Source: Paramecium octaurelia (taxonomy: Eukaryota; Ciliophora; Oligohymenophorea; Peniculida; Parameciidae). From it: a stretch of 64,000 bases of DNA. The stretch lies in NCBI GenBank assembly GCA_905182995.1, contig CAJJDP010000002.1:744001-808000 (forward strand), given 5' to 3'. Under the pieces are notes generated by a model, which saw only the letters and a list, made by a program, of their open reading frames with translations, ran no database searches and was not told the DNA's origin. Made by a program: the position numbers and the translations under genes. Shown piece after piece: positions 38,244-52,000 of this stretch; the stretch's first letter is position 1, and every line of letters begins with the position of its first letter.

Positions 38244-39571
38244 AATATATTAATAAAATATTGAATCATTTAAACTTTAAAAAGTGAGTGATATTTTCTA
38301 GGAGAACCTTAAACAATATGAATTCAATTAGTAAAAAGTACCTTATTGATAAAGTAGAAAATAAAAATACGATAATTAGAAATTCTTGTTTATTTATCGA
38401 TTAATTATGATTTAGATAATTAAATTTATTACTTTAATAAGCAATAAATTATGATAAAAAAAATTGTATTAGTTTTGGTTTAGTAAGAATGAATTAATAT
38501 AAATAATAGTGATTGCAATTATATTACATTAATTTAGCTAATCATTAAAAAACAAAATTTTCACCCAATTACTTTGAGTGTAGCATATCTGAATTTAGGT
38601 GAATATGGCTTTGAATATGAGTATTATAATGAAACAATTTAATAGCTTCAATCAATAATTGATATTAAATTAAATTCAATTAAGATAAAATTACTTAAAT
38701 AAAGTATTAATGAAAATATATCAAACTGTTTAAGAAGTACTCAATATGAGGTAGGATACATTTATATCATTAAATTAGAATTAAATAATTTATATAAATG
38801 TTTTATAATAATTTTTTTGAACATGATTTTGTGATATTGAAAGTTCAAGAGATATTTATTATGAATAAATATTGAAGCTAAACTTAAGAGTTATTGAAAA
38901 ATAATGACTAAGTTTGATATATTACAAAAGTGATAATAAATAATAAATATATTTAAAGCCATCAGTTTGACCTATTTGAGAGAACAATCTGAAAAAATAT
39001 CATTTTAATAAGAAGGGAAGGATATAAGTTGACCATCTTCTAGAAGAATAAATTGATATACATAAAATAAACTGAATTTATGATTAAAATCAAAATAGTA
39101 TTAAATTGTAATATCACTTAAATAATATTAAATTCAATTATAAAAATTAATAATAATAATTCTTAAGTTTTATTTTTATTCATAATCAATACTGAAAAAA
39201 TTTGTTGTGAGACTTTTATAAAAAGTGTAAAATTATCAATTTCTTTTCATCGATTTTAATGAAATTATTAGATTGAGGATTATATTTCAATATTAAAATA
39301 AAAGATATATTTCAAAATTTATAAAAAAATTTAATATCCTTTGATGAATCTAATTAGAAGATCAGAATCATAATGATACAAATCATACTAAAAGTCTTAC
39401 TAAATTTATTTTATGAAGTCTATTGATTATATTAATTTTAACTTGCTTAATGGATCTAATTGTATACATCAAATTTATAAATATGAAAATCCTCGATATT
39501 AAGGCTTGAAACGTTTGTAATAATGAGGAAGAAATTAAAAATCAGTAGGTTTAATATTGATTATTTTTTAA
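38244..39571. other. Intergenic, AT-rich; holds a possible TPR remnant
   Basis: This 1.33 kb stretch separates the copine and kinase genes, which are divergent. It is among the most AT-rich parts of the window. The only protein-like stretch is the frame annotated separately at 38493-38834. I see no RNA gene or obvious promoter motif. Confidence 0.4.
38493..38834 (+). pseudogene. Possible worn remnant of a TPR protein
   Basis: A 114-codon frame with no start ATG contains FHPITLSVAYLNLGEYGFEYEYYNETI, shown here as FHPITLSVAYLNLG then EYGFEYEYYNETIQQL. This resembles the Kinesin-light-chain-like TPRs of ciliates (HPxIAxxYxNLGxxY...ALxYYxxAI). Only one repeat is visible, the spacing is off by a few residues and no further repeats follow. 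Best read as a decayed fragment; chance resemblance is possible. Confidence 0.25.
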
Positions 39572-41260
39572 ATGAATTATAAATTAACAGAGCCTCTTTA
39601 AAATTAATCCTAACCTCCACAAATAGTTGGAGAATTCAAAACTTAAAAAGGTAAAATTAGAGTACTTCATGGGTATTCTAATTAGATTATCGTTGCAAAT
39701 AAGAAAAAATTCATTTCATTAACATTTGAGACAAAGTTTTCTTTATTGAGAGAACCTGTCGAGGAAAAATTCAAAGTAGGGAAACTTTTGGGGTTGTAGA
39801 TTGAGAGAGAGAATGTTTAACATAAAATAACACTTTTTTCAGATGATGTCTAATTGCTAAAAAATTGGAGAGATTATTTGGCCAAACATATAAATTAAAG
39901 AGGGTTTCATGAAAGCTTCAAGGCTCATCGTAAAATAGGGAAGGGCAACTTTGCTTCAGTATATTTGGCAGATCGTTTGGAAGATGAAAGAAGTTTTGCG
40001 ATTAAAGCATTCTCCAAAGAAGTAGCTTATGGATAAGATAAAGGGAAGGTACATAAAAAAACTATCTTAGCTTTCAATATTAAATGAAATAGCAATAATG
40101 AGATAGCTTGATAGTTATGCACTGATAAAATTGCATGAAGTGTATGAGACTGATAATTCTCTTTACATGGTACTTGATCTATTGGAAGGTGGATCTTTAT
40201 ATGACAAAGTGAAAAATAGACCATAGTTTAATGCATTTGAAATTGAAGTGCTTGTTTTTAGTCTATTGGAAGGACTACATCATATGCATTAGAAAAATAT
40301 AATGCATAGAGATTTAAAACCAGAAAACATTTTATTTAGAAAATAGGGGTAATTTAATAATTTTATTTGAAGTGTTATATAATCTGTTTGTATTGCTGAT
40401 TTTGGTTTAGCTCAACGTTCAGATGAATATCCTTATTTGTTTAATAGATGTGGTACTCCAGGATTTGTGGCTCCAGAAGTGATTAATTGCAAAGATGGAG
40501 GAAGATATGATCCAATTTGTGATATTTTTAGTTTAGGATTAATATTCTATATTTTGTAAGCTGATTGTTTTGAATCTTAGACTCACTGGAAAGCCAGCAT
40601 TTCCTGGTAAGAGCTATAATGATGTTTTGGGTAAAAACAGAAAATGTGAGATATCATTTGATGCTTCAATCTTTGAGAGTGTTCCTTAACAAGCCTATGA
40701 TCTACTAATGAAATTGCTTGATAAGAATCCAAAAACAAGAATATCTGCTAAGGAAGCATTGAGTCATGGTTATTTTGGAAGAAGATTAAAGTAAATAGAG
40801 GAAAACGAAGATAATGCTTTGAAAAATTAAGAAGAACAATTGAAATTTGATAAATAGAGGTTAAAGTAATTAAATAATTCTCCATTACATTCACCTCTAA
40901 TAGCAGCTTCTTCAAAATTAAGAAAGGATTATTCAAATGACAGTCTGCATTAATAAAGTCCTTTGTTAAATGGTAGAACAGATTAAATAGGTATTGAAAT
41001 GATCTATAAAAGATTCACCCTTAATTAACAGTTTCAATAGTCCATCTGCATAAGGGAGATAATTGAATAGAAATGAATAGCAATAGCAGAAGCCTTCGAG
41101 ATTTAGCAATAATGATGGAAATAATTCATCTAATGAAGGAAATGCAAAAAGCAATTCGACTCAATCTAAATCTTTTAGTTTAAATTAAAATCCTTTGCAC
41201 AAATACGCAATACGAAATGAAATGGCTAGATAATAAAATTAGTAAGAATAAAAATAATGA
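39572..41260 (+). CDS. Ser/Thr protein kinase with N-terminal PH-like domain
   Basis: Product of 531 residues, introns at 40049-40070, 40349-40372, 40556-40580 and 40991-41012. Residues about 20-110 look like a PH domain (two beta-rich halves closing with a helix LLKNWRDYLAKHI). The kinase domain spans about 115-375, with Gly loop GKGNFASVY, Lys in FAIKAFSKE, HRDLKPENIL, DFGLAQ, CGTPGFVAPE and the final LLDKNPKTRISAKEALSH. It is CAMK-like. The activation segment lacks the long inserts of AGC kinases although a PH plus kinase order recalls them. The tail (about 375-531) is Asn/Ser/Gln-rich and likely disordered. All catalytic residues are kept, so it should be active; the substrate is unknown. 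Confidence 0.94.
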
Positions 41261-41485
41261 ATACTAATTAGCACAATTTTATTCAATAAATTAAATTAAT
41301 ACCTTTATTTTTATTGAAATTTATAACTTACCTACAATCTAAAATTATAAGATTTTATGTAATTCAAAATTCTTAGATATCAACTACAAATCCAATCATT
41401 TACTCTAAAAAACACAACAAACTTGTCATGTATTCTTTAGTATTAGTTATGAATTTTTTGTATATAATGTGAAAAATTAATTAAA

Positions 41486-43321
41486 ATGAGTGATAGTATC
41501 GACATCAACGATATGATAACTTTGAATAGGTATTGAATTATAAACATGTAGGAATGTATATGGTACCTAGTAACAAAAGCATGAAAGTAAGATGATTCAA
41601 AGGTTAGCAGATGATTCTAGTCTCACTATAGATAATATATTAAAAGGAAATTAGTAAAATTTTATGCGAATAACTAAGAGCATTTTATAATCCTGTTTTG
41701 CTTCAAGCATCATAAGTGAAAGAATAAATTATTGAAGAAACCCAGGAGGATAAACCTAATTTTTTTCAAGAAGTTTAATTGTTAACGAAAATACCTGAAA
41801 TTGTTTCATTCAATTTAATTTATAATTACAAGACTATCTTTAAGAATGAGGGTATTTCCTATGAGGATGCCAAACATCTAGATAAAAGTATACAATTATT
41901 TAGCAATTATACGTTTAGCTCGGATAAAAAGGAAAGAAAGAGAATAAAAGGCCAGTGGAGCATCTGTAGTAAAAGAGATTGTTTCAACAAAGAAGCAATA
42001 TGTTAGACTATACAAAAATCAGATTTCTAAACTGTGTTTCATAGCTCCTAAGAGTCTCCTTTTAATTAGTCAACATTTAGGGAATAATACTTAATGGGAG
42101 AAGCATTTAAAGCTTTAAGATTTTAGTGGATAGAGACCATCTCTGTCTATAGTTCAAGAGAAAACAACGGGAAGATTCTATATCTACGATAATAAATAAG
42201 GGAAGGTGCATATATACAGTTCAGATATGTTAATAAATGATAATAAAGACAAACCTTTAGTTTCATTAAATCTGAATGAGGATAAGCCTAGATAAGATCC
42301 ATTATTGTATTTGATTGAATGTGAACATGAATATTAATGGAAAAGTGTGTTATTCGTAATTGGAGGACATCACTTACAGAGAGGAGAAAAGAAACCATTA
42401 AAAACAATAAAAGTCTTTGAAATAAAAAGAAGAGAAGTTACATTAACACCTGTGTTAATAATCACAATGACAAAATCTAGAATGAACCCTATAGTTTTTG
42501 ATTTGATTAAGGACAAAGGACTGATATGGTAAGATAAGGATAATGGGGAAAAGGATAAAGTAGATGCTGAACATAGATCTGTTGATCAAAAATATATTTT
42601 TATAATGGGTGGAAATCCTTTATTAGAATATGAAAGAGAAGTAGATTAAGAGTTGATAGAAGCTAATTAAACATGTGAATATGTTAGTTTAAAATTGATT
42701 CTAGAACATATCGCTAGAGCCAAACTAGTAAAATGATTATAATAGATTTGATTAGTTTTCAATGACAGATTAAGCCAATTTGAGTTTGAATTTTGGAAAA
42801 TTTTCGATTGTTGATACTCTTACTATAAAGTACCAAAATATAGTTGCAACTGAGAAGGTTTATAGTCATTTTTACAATGCCTCAGTGACCAAAATGGTGG
42901 ATGATGTTTTCAAACAAAAAGCACTCATTATCTTAGGAGGCAAGGCTTCGTAAACATTTTAAATTTAAGCAATTTCATTCAAACTCAATGAAATTACTTT
43001 GATAGGATAGACAAAATAAATATCAAAACCATCTCTTATATACTCAGCAAGTAATTTAAGGTACAATTTAATAATAAAAGAGATATTTTGAAAAGAAAGT
43101 GTTTTATTTTGATGATACAGATAAAAAAGAACCTTCACAATTACAGAATTTGGAATCCAGAAGGGATACCAAAGCTGCATGTTCTTGTAGTATAATGTGA
43201 ATATAAACAAAATCTTAATTTCATTAATTAATTCTATAGACAATTGATTAATTTTGATGGAAATAATCTTTTTGATTTAAGTGATTATAATAATTTCTAT
43301 AACAAAGAAGAAGCCAGATGA
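41486..43321 (+). CDS. Kelch-like beta-propeller protein
   Basis: Product of 569 residues, introns at 41530-41551, 41654-41678, 41888-41918 (31 nt), 42728-42755 and 43061-43080. The first roughly 150 residues are charged and helical with a coiled-coil tendency. The rest looks like a Kelch or related propeller: strands with a double Gly such as VLFVIGGHHLQ, YIFIMGGNPLLE and ALIILGGKASQTF, each about 80-120 residues apart and preceded by charged loops. Blade signatures are weak (no consistent Tyr...Trp pair), so the fold is likely but not certain. Function is unknown; such propellers bind proteins. It converges with the TTLL gene, 19 bp between stops. Confidence 0.85.
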
Positions 43322-43340
43322 GTATAACAATAAGTTTATT

Positions 43341-45751
43341 TCAATCAGCATCAGATTGATATTCTTCTTCTTCTTCATCCATTTCATCTATTTGATCATC
43401 ATTTAATTAGTTGTTATATAACACATTTAAATCTTGGGCATCTTCTCTTTCATCGAAAATTAATTAGAATCTATTATTTTCTAACATGTTATCATAAAAT
43501 AATAAATGCTTCTTGTTTGGTGGCCACGTAGATTACTCTGGTGGTGGAATCAATGTATCTATAGACAATCTAAATGGCAGATTATATATTCAAATACCTG
43601 AAGGCATTTTCAACCATAGCAGGAATAATTCTACCCAACAAAGGAGAACTGAGCTCTAAACAAGGGTTTGTATTGATTTCAATCAAAAATGGTTAGAATT
43701 TCTCATCAATCATGAAATCTAATCCAAAAATTTCAAAGTTGTAGTTTCTTTTGTAAGGCTCAATCTTATGATATACAGACTTAATTGCATTCAAAGTGAT
43801 TATCCTCAATTAGGGATATAAATCTTTATAGAAATTCAAATGCTCATTACTATGCCATTTATCTAGATATCTTTAGAATTCTGCAAATGACAACTTGTTT
43901 CCATTTTCATATTTTCCATAAGCCTCACTATATTTTTGAATAGCATCATTAGTTAAATGCACATACTAATTACTCACGTCTTTGATATCAAATTCTTCAC
44001 TTGAAGTTCTTATATAGCCTTCCTCGTACCAGTAGGCTCTGATTATGCTATTTAACTGAGTTATCAAGAAGTAACACCTTATGTCAAATTTGCGTTTATT
44101 ATACAGAAAAGGTTTTTCAATATATTTTTGTATCAAATAAGTAAATGGCTTGCCATTAGGATGAAACTATTTTTTGCTTACAATTTTATGAATTTCAGAC
44201 AAGGATTGACAAACATTTATTCCATTTCCTCTATTAGTAAATTCTCCTGGCTTCACTATCCAAATATTGTTTCCCTTCCTTATAAGTAGATCTAAAATAC
44301 TTCTATTTATAATATTCCATAAACAATTGATATTACTTATCTTTGATTCCAGAGACATGGAAAGTCATAGGTAAATGAAGTGATAAGTCCTGTTTTGTTA
44401 ATTCATAATACTTCTTCATATTATGAAACATGGCTTTCTTATTACCCAAATGATAATTTCTCTCAATATGATTGTGAATCTAAATAATTAAATGATAGTT
44501 TACTTTATTCACATTCTCAATTATTTTTAACTCTTTCTTTTCAGCATACTTAATAAAACTTTAGATGGACTTATCCATTGATTTCAGTTCATTCACATCC
44601 TATTCTACAATCAATTTTTATATTGGATCATCAAATGTCCCGAACTTTTGAATTTATTTATTACTTTTTGGGGATTTCTGTCTTTTTGATCTTTTTAGAT
44701 CTGCAAATGCTTAAGATAGCGATTTTAATCTATTAATGGATGGATCTTTACTCCATTCTTATAGACTCATAAATTATGGAACCTTAATCTAGGTCCAAAT
44801 AAAATTTAATTCCTTATATTCAGCCTCTTAATTTAAATTCCACCACCATCTCGATTTAAATAATTCCTTTATTAATAAACTATTATTGCCTTTTCCTACT
44901 TTGAATTTTAACTCAACCACACCCTCTGATGGCTAAACATAAAAATTGCTTTGCGAAGAAACTATAAAAATCAAATAGTGATAACTCAGTAATTTCATTT
45001 AGAATAACTATTCTCTGCTTAATGAAGAATAATCTGTTAGTGAAAATCTGAAATTTTGATTTGTCTTCATTGCCTATTATGATATATTTTTGACTTTAGT
45101 TTAAGGGGATTGGTATCTTTTCTTTTAAACTGAACGATTATTAAAATCCCTCTTTTCAACAAAAGATTTTGAGGATTCTCGTTCCTTTTCTTGAGACCAT
45201 GCTTTATTTCTAATTGACGATTGTTCTTGCAATTTAAATTGCTTTATTTGCATCCCCATTATTCTCATATGATTCTCATGTGAGACTTCATTAACCTTCT
45301 ATTACATTCCACCTAATATGTTTTATAGAATTAGTTTGGTTTTATCATTCTCTAAAGCATTCTTTATTTTAGAAGTTGATCTTTTTAATTCATTCAGATA
45401 TGCTTTCCTCTCTTCAACTAAATCATCATTGCTAGTTTGCAATTTATTCTACATATTATAAAATTTATCGATATTTGATAGGATTAATTCCTCCTATTTA
45501 AACTCAGAGAATACTAAACTATAAGACTAATCTTTTTAATGAGATGATCTTCTCAATGCTACCTTATTAATTCAAAAGTGCATACATTCAAATTGCTGTT
45601 TCTTTATAGCCTATAAAGCTCTAGGTAAAGAAATGTGTCTCTTCTCGTGCGGTCTTTGTTTTGAAGGTATGTGTTATATAACGATTCTTTATTATTTGTT
45701 TCTTTGGAGTTGATTGTACTTATAACATGATCTTGCAACAAAAGCTGTCAT
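43341..45751 (-). CDS. Tubulin-tyrosine-ligase-like (TTLL) glutamylase or glycylase
   Basis: Product of 773 residues, introns at 45559-45585, 44303-44336 (34 nt) and 43570-43597. Residues about 1-250 are basic and coiled-coil forming. The TTL domain spans about 290-720: FHNMKKYYELTKQDLSLHLP, the ATP-binding WIVKPGEFTNRGNGI, QKYIEKPFLYNKRKFDIRCY, AYWYEEGYIRTSSEEF, HLTNDAIQKY and FLIEINTNPCLELSSPLL with the Mg2+-binding Glu-x-Asn. TTLL enzymes use ATP to add Glu or Gly to tubulin tails or other proteins, and ciliates have large expansions of them. Which amino acid this one adds cannot be read. The C-terminus has a strongly acidic run, DEMDEEEEEYQ, resembling a tubulin tail. The long intron at 44303 restores the nucleotide-binding motif. 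Confidence 0.94.
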
Positions 45752-46013
45752 GGGATGAATGGGAGTCGGATTAAATAGACCTTATAGCTATGGTGTATTT
45801 GGAAATATAGCTAAATCTCTTTACATTATTAAAACAGCAATTTATTTATATAATAAATAAATGCATATAGATGGCGGACATTAATCCACATTCATTTTTT
45901 TAATTTGCAGTAAATATCATCATTAGTATCATAAGAATTCATTAGTATTTCATGAAATCTCAGTTGTTCTCTTCAAATAAACAATTACATAATAAATATA
46001 TTTTTAATTATTA

Positions 46014-49000
46014 ATGGAAGAATATATTAATACTCTCAAGAAAACTGCCGATTAGGAAAGATCTTCTAAACGACATGTCTAATAGGTTGCCTAACTAGAA
46101 ATTAAAAGAATGTTTAAATTTGATCCAGATACTTAATTGTAAAAGTAAATGAAATAGTTTGATGTAAAATTTTTATATAATGAAGATTCTTCTTGAAAAT
46201 AAATAGTGGAATGGAAATTTACGATTTGTCAATTTTCAAGGGAATTTTAAAATTGAATATTGGATTTACATTGAAAAACAATTAAGATTTTGTGATCAGT
46301 TGAAAAAAATGAAATTTACTAAATCAAAGTTAGGTTTAGAACATCTTTAACTTCTATTGAAATTACTCATTTGGCTGCAGCCTCAAGGGATAGAAATTGA
46401 ATTTAATCATAATGAACTTGATGATCATACTCTCAACGACTTTACTCTAGAATTAATTAAAAGCAAATTAAATTTAAAATATGTAAGAACTCTCACTATA
46501 CTTAGTTACTTATATCTAATAATCCTGGTATATTTAGAGGTAAGTACTTACAGAACTTATCTGATTATTTAGAAAAATAATTAACTTTAAATTTAAGCAT
46601 AAACCATTAATACAAATCAATTATTTTATACAATAAAAGATTATTTGACGAAAAAAGTTACTCATACATCTAAAAGAAATTGAAAAGAATGAAATATCAT
46701 AGTTTTAATTTGAGTAACTGCTTTACTGAATAAAATTATTAAGGGTTTGAATACTTGATATCAACTTGTTATAGTGACTCATCCTTAGAAACTATCTCGG
46801 AACTTAATATTTCCAATAATTATCTTGGTCCAAATACGCTAATAGAATCATTATTTGTTAGTTTAGCAAAGGCTAAGGGACTTTTAAAATTAGGATTAAA
46901 CAATTTAAATTAATTAACCCAATCTAATTGCAAAGCATTAATTGGTAATCGTTATTCTTATCTAAGACTGTTGGAACTCGATTTATCAAATAACTCCTAA
47001 ATTGATGAATCTGCATTATAGATTCTTTTAGATGAAATTATATCTAAATCTTGTAAGTATTTTGCCTTTGAAAATACCTTTTAAAATAGCGAATCTCTTT
47101 TAGCTAAATTGTACCATTTTGCTTAAGCTTTTAGAAATAGAATAAAATTAGGAGAAAGATTGAATTTGGAATCTATTGATTTGAGCACAATTGAGATTAT
47201 ATAGTAATATGATTTACTAGAAGATTTATTAAAATTTGTTGTTTTTAATCCTTTTAGCAATGTTAAGAGTTTAGTAATCAATTCATTAACTGATGGAATC
47301 TGTCAAAGTTACATTAATGCAATCTAAAACTGTAAAAAGTAATACAGAAAAGCTCAATAATTAAACTTACAATCAGTAACAATAAAAAAGTAAAATTAAT
47401 AATTAGGAGAGGAAGTATTAAAATAGTTATGGAATCATTTGTTTTTTACTTAAGAAAATGAAACTATTTCCATTTAAACATTGTGTTTTAGTTCACGCAG
47501 CTTCGAATTAGACTCAAATTGCTTTACATTTTAATAATATTTAAATTCATTAGATGTATATAGAACATTTAGTTTGAAGAACCTTATCATTAAGAATACT
47601 TTTGTTACCGATAAATTAACAGAGAAGATACTTTAAGTGTTTTTGGCATCAAGGACTTTTGATTTGGAAACATTATAATTTAAAGAAGACAACTTTAATG
47701 ACACAATATACTTTGACTAAATCTTATTGCAGAGTAAATTTTTAGAAAAATAAACCGATATAAAATTCTTTGCTTTAAAAAAACTAGATCTTCAAATAGT
47801 TGGATTATAAATGAATATATCATTGTTTATAAAATGCTTTATCACTAATAGTTAAATAAAATTAAACTAGATAAGTTTAGCAAATTTAAGTTTAACTTAT
47901 GATTAACTTTCTCATGAGCATTATGTATCACCTGTCAAAGATGACAATCTTGATTTGTAAACTGTAAAATTTAAAGACAATACTGATATAAATAATAAAG
48001 CCATTAAAATATTTTCTGACTATTGCATTTTCAATTAGTTTCTGGATTTACAATATCTGTAGATTAGTGATTTCGAATATGATATGGATTTATCTTTTCA
48101 ATTTGATTCACTAAAGAAACTATGCCTTTATCATAAATTTTAGAAATTCGATTTACCATTAAAAATTATTTTAGCTTCTCCAAAACTTGAGGAGTTAAAT
48201 TTTAAAAAAGTTGATATCAATGAGGGTTTATCAAAGTCTTTCAGCAAGTATTTTTTATAGCGTCAGCAATAAGAAGAGCAAGGAAAATAATTATTTTATT
48301 TCATAACTAAATTATCATTTATTGAATGTAATTTCTCTAGTGAAATATTATAATTCTTTTTTCTTGATCCTCATTGCGATTTAGAATAATTATAGATCAT
48401 CTAATGTAAAGGTTTTGAGAAAACTTTGGACAAATTAGTTGCAGGGTTATAAGATTCTTAATAACTCATTAAATCATAATTGACAGTTTTAATAATGAAA
48501 AAATTGAAATTATAAAAAAATATCAAAGCATTTTTAAAGTTTTTGGAGTATACTTGTTTTAATTCAGAACAGATAGAAGAAAAGGATTTAAGATGCCAAT
48601 TAGAATAATTAGTGTTATCAAACTGTTCCTTAAATGACGAATTTTTTTAGGGGTTAATTGATTTAATATCAACTTGCATAGAATAAGAGCAAGTATCACA
48701 AAAATTTTTAAAATGTATTGATTTTTCTGATAATAATTAAATTAAAAGTTCTTTATGGAGGAAAGTAATATATTATTTATATGTAGTTTTATCAATTGAT
48801 TATGTCAAAAGAATTTAAGCAATAGAAAAAGACGAAAATCTCAGTATAACATACAGATTTTTAATAATAAGAGTAGCGATTACATGATTTCATAGAATAG
48901 AACTATTTAAATTTGCAAGATAAAATATAAATGGCACCTGAAAAATTTATATAATCACCTCCTCCAAGAATATAAGAGATTGCTTTAAAATTTTTTACTG

Positions 49001-52000
49001 AATTTGAAAATGAAAAAGAGAAAACTAATTATTATTATAGAATGTTAGCTGGTTTAGTTTATTATCCAAAAAGCAAGATTAATAGTTTAAAAATAAGTGA
49101 TGTAGATCTAGATTTATTTACAAGTACTTCTGAAAAAATACTTATATAATCAGATCTACAAAAAAAAGATAAATAAAAAAAATAACCATTTACAAGCATT
49201 AAAAAAATTTCTCTCTCTTCTATTAAATTTAATGATTCCTTAAATACATAATCCTTTTATTCATTATTTATTAATAATTTAGTATCTTTAAAAATTGCAG
49301 ATGCTTAAAATGGATTTATAGAAGGATTATTAAACTTTTTAGATAAATTTGAAGGGAAATTAAAAATAACGAAATTACATCTCATTAGAGTAGAGGAATA
49401 CCTTAATTAAAATTAATCCAATCAGTTTCTAAAGGATATAATTTTTGGGCAAAAACTACCAATAAAATAATTAAAGATTTCAGAATCCATACAATTTAAA
49501 GATGATGAGAGATTTAATAAGTAAAATCTTGGCAATTGGACTTCATAAATTTAAAAATTGATTTTCAAGATTGAAAACAAAGATTCATTCTAATTCCTTC
49601 AATCATTCTGCAAATATCTGTTAGAGAGCTAAAATTTACAACATTTTGATATAGAATGCCCTTAGAGTGGTAGCCTACTATTTGAAAATGTTGATTTAAT
49701 TAATAGCATACCTAAATTAAATGTGCTTAAACTTAAAACAGTAGTAGATTTAACTCCAAAATTATTAGAATTTATTTCTTAAAATTCGACAACCTTGTAA
49801 AAAATTAAATTTTCAAGTTTAAGAATCTAAAATATAAAAGACACAATGACGTGGTTTAGTAATGCAGAACCAATGGCTTTGAATTGTAAATTAATAACCA
49901 AAATGGAGGAAATAGGAGAGGATGAATAGGATAGGATTATATAAAATTTCTTGAGTAATAAGGTATTTTAATGGTAATAACTTGAATATAAATCATTTAA
50001 AGGATTATAAAAGTTCAACAATAAACTTCTAAGTGATAATTTTAAAAATTTGATTAGACTTGAAATTAATGCTTAATTTGAATTAAGCTCTCACAAAAAG
50101 ATATCAAATGATTTCCTATTTTATATATCGAAGTATTTAATTTATAACGAAGAATCTAAATTAAAAGAATTTATTTTAGTGTAATGCAATATTACTGTAA
50201 CATAAATCTTTAAATTAATAAATTAAGCAGAAGAATATAGTGAAAATGTTGGAAAGCCTCTATCTTTAACACGCTTCACCTTAAGCAAATCTCAAAATAT
50301 TGACGAAGAAGCATTCTAAGAATTAAGTCGCTATTTGATATTTTTCCAGTATATCAAATTAGAGAGGCTTGAATTAGTGTAACTTAATTTATCAAACAAA
50401 ATGATTTAAAAATTGATTGAGGCAAGCAAAGAATGGTTGTAGTATCAGAAGTAGAAGGTGTTTGACTTTAAATGTTTAAATTTTTCTTATAATGATACCT
50501 TTGGATCAGTAGAAACTTGGGAGTCTTTATGTAAGACTTTTTTCTTCAGTGAATATACACCTATGTTAGCTCATCTGTTTTTAAATGGAATGGATATTAA
50601 GAATCATATTGCAAAGTTGATTGCTAATTGTGCATTCTAATTTTTTAAAAGATAGGGCTAAAGTTATCAGCATCCTTTGAAGGAGATCAATTTCTCATAA
50701 AATAGATCTTTAAATGAAATAGGATGGTATTTTCTAAGCAAATACTTCTTTTTTCATATTTGTGTAGATTTAAAAGATATCGATGTTACAGATTGCGAAT
50801 TGAACGAAGAAAATAAGATCAAATAATTTATGGCTCCTATCTATGAAAGAGTTAATCAATTCGGAAATCTAGGAATATTGAAATTCAGAAGTGACAATAT
50901 CCACCTAAAAAATTTGTTGTATAAAGTTAATACTATTCCAGGAAAAGATAAATTTAAAGTTATATCTGATTTACCTTTTAAAAGAAATAAATATGCAGGT
51001 TGGGGAAAAGTGGAAGGTAAAATATAATCATTTGGTATTTTGTAAAAAAATATAGAAAAGACTTTGAAGATGTAGAGAAGAATCAATTTTTGTGATTGTT
51101 GGAAGAATCTCAATGAAGTAAAATTTGGTGCTTATCATCTTAATTTTACAAATCACTTTTTATAGGTTTTACCACAATTAAGTCTTGAGAAGGAATACTC
51201 ATTTTCTTATTATTGTTTGGATTAGTTATTTAATTTGTTCTAATATCCTGATAATGGTATCGGAAATCCATATCCACTCTCAGGATTATTTAATCAAAGA
51301 TGCTAGGAATTCTTTAGTACTTCACAAATATCTAAAATAACACTTGTCGAGACCTTTTTTCCAACTCTTGAGAAACCAAAGTAATAGGATATTTGGAGAT
51401 TCTACATGGATGTGATTTCAAAGAAAAACAACTTAGATTTAGTTGAGATTGAATATACTTTAGATGATGACTTAATTGAGTATTTATTAGAGAATGATTA
51501 TACTGAAAGAGATATTGTTAAATTAATTAGAGTTGTACCACCTTCTCATATTATCATTTAGAATAGTTTAACATTATAAGCAATCAAAGGAATATATTCA
51601 GTTCTATATGAAAGTAACTACTTTTAATATTCACACATTTCCTATGATCATAGAAGAGTCCTAAATAACGGAATTGGTTATTCAATTAGAGCATTAGTTT
51701 ACGGAATTAACTTTTAGTCTAAAATACTCATTTTCTTTAAGAAGATTCTATATTTCTTGTTATCCATTTTTGTTTCAGATGCAAATAAATATTCCTACTC
51801 TTTAGAAATTAAACAATTAAATTAGAAACTTCAGAGTTCTTTGTTATATTTTGACTTTTTGATTTTGTTGACTTTAATATATTTATTTATGTGTATTGGA
51901 TCTCCTATATTGCTTACTATCAAAGATTTAGACAGTTAAGAAGACTTGTGCAAGAAGGGAGTAAATTAAATTGCAACCTATTCATATTACGGCTTTGCTG

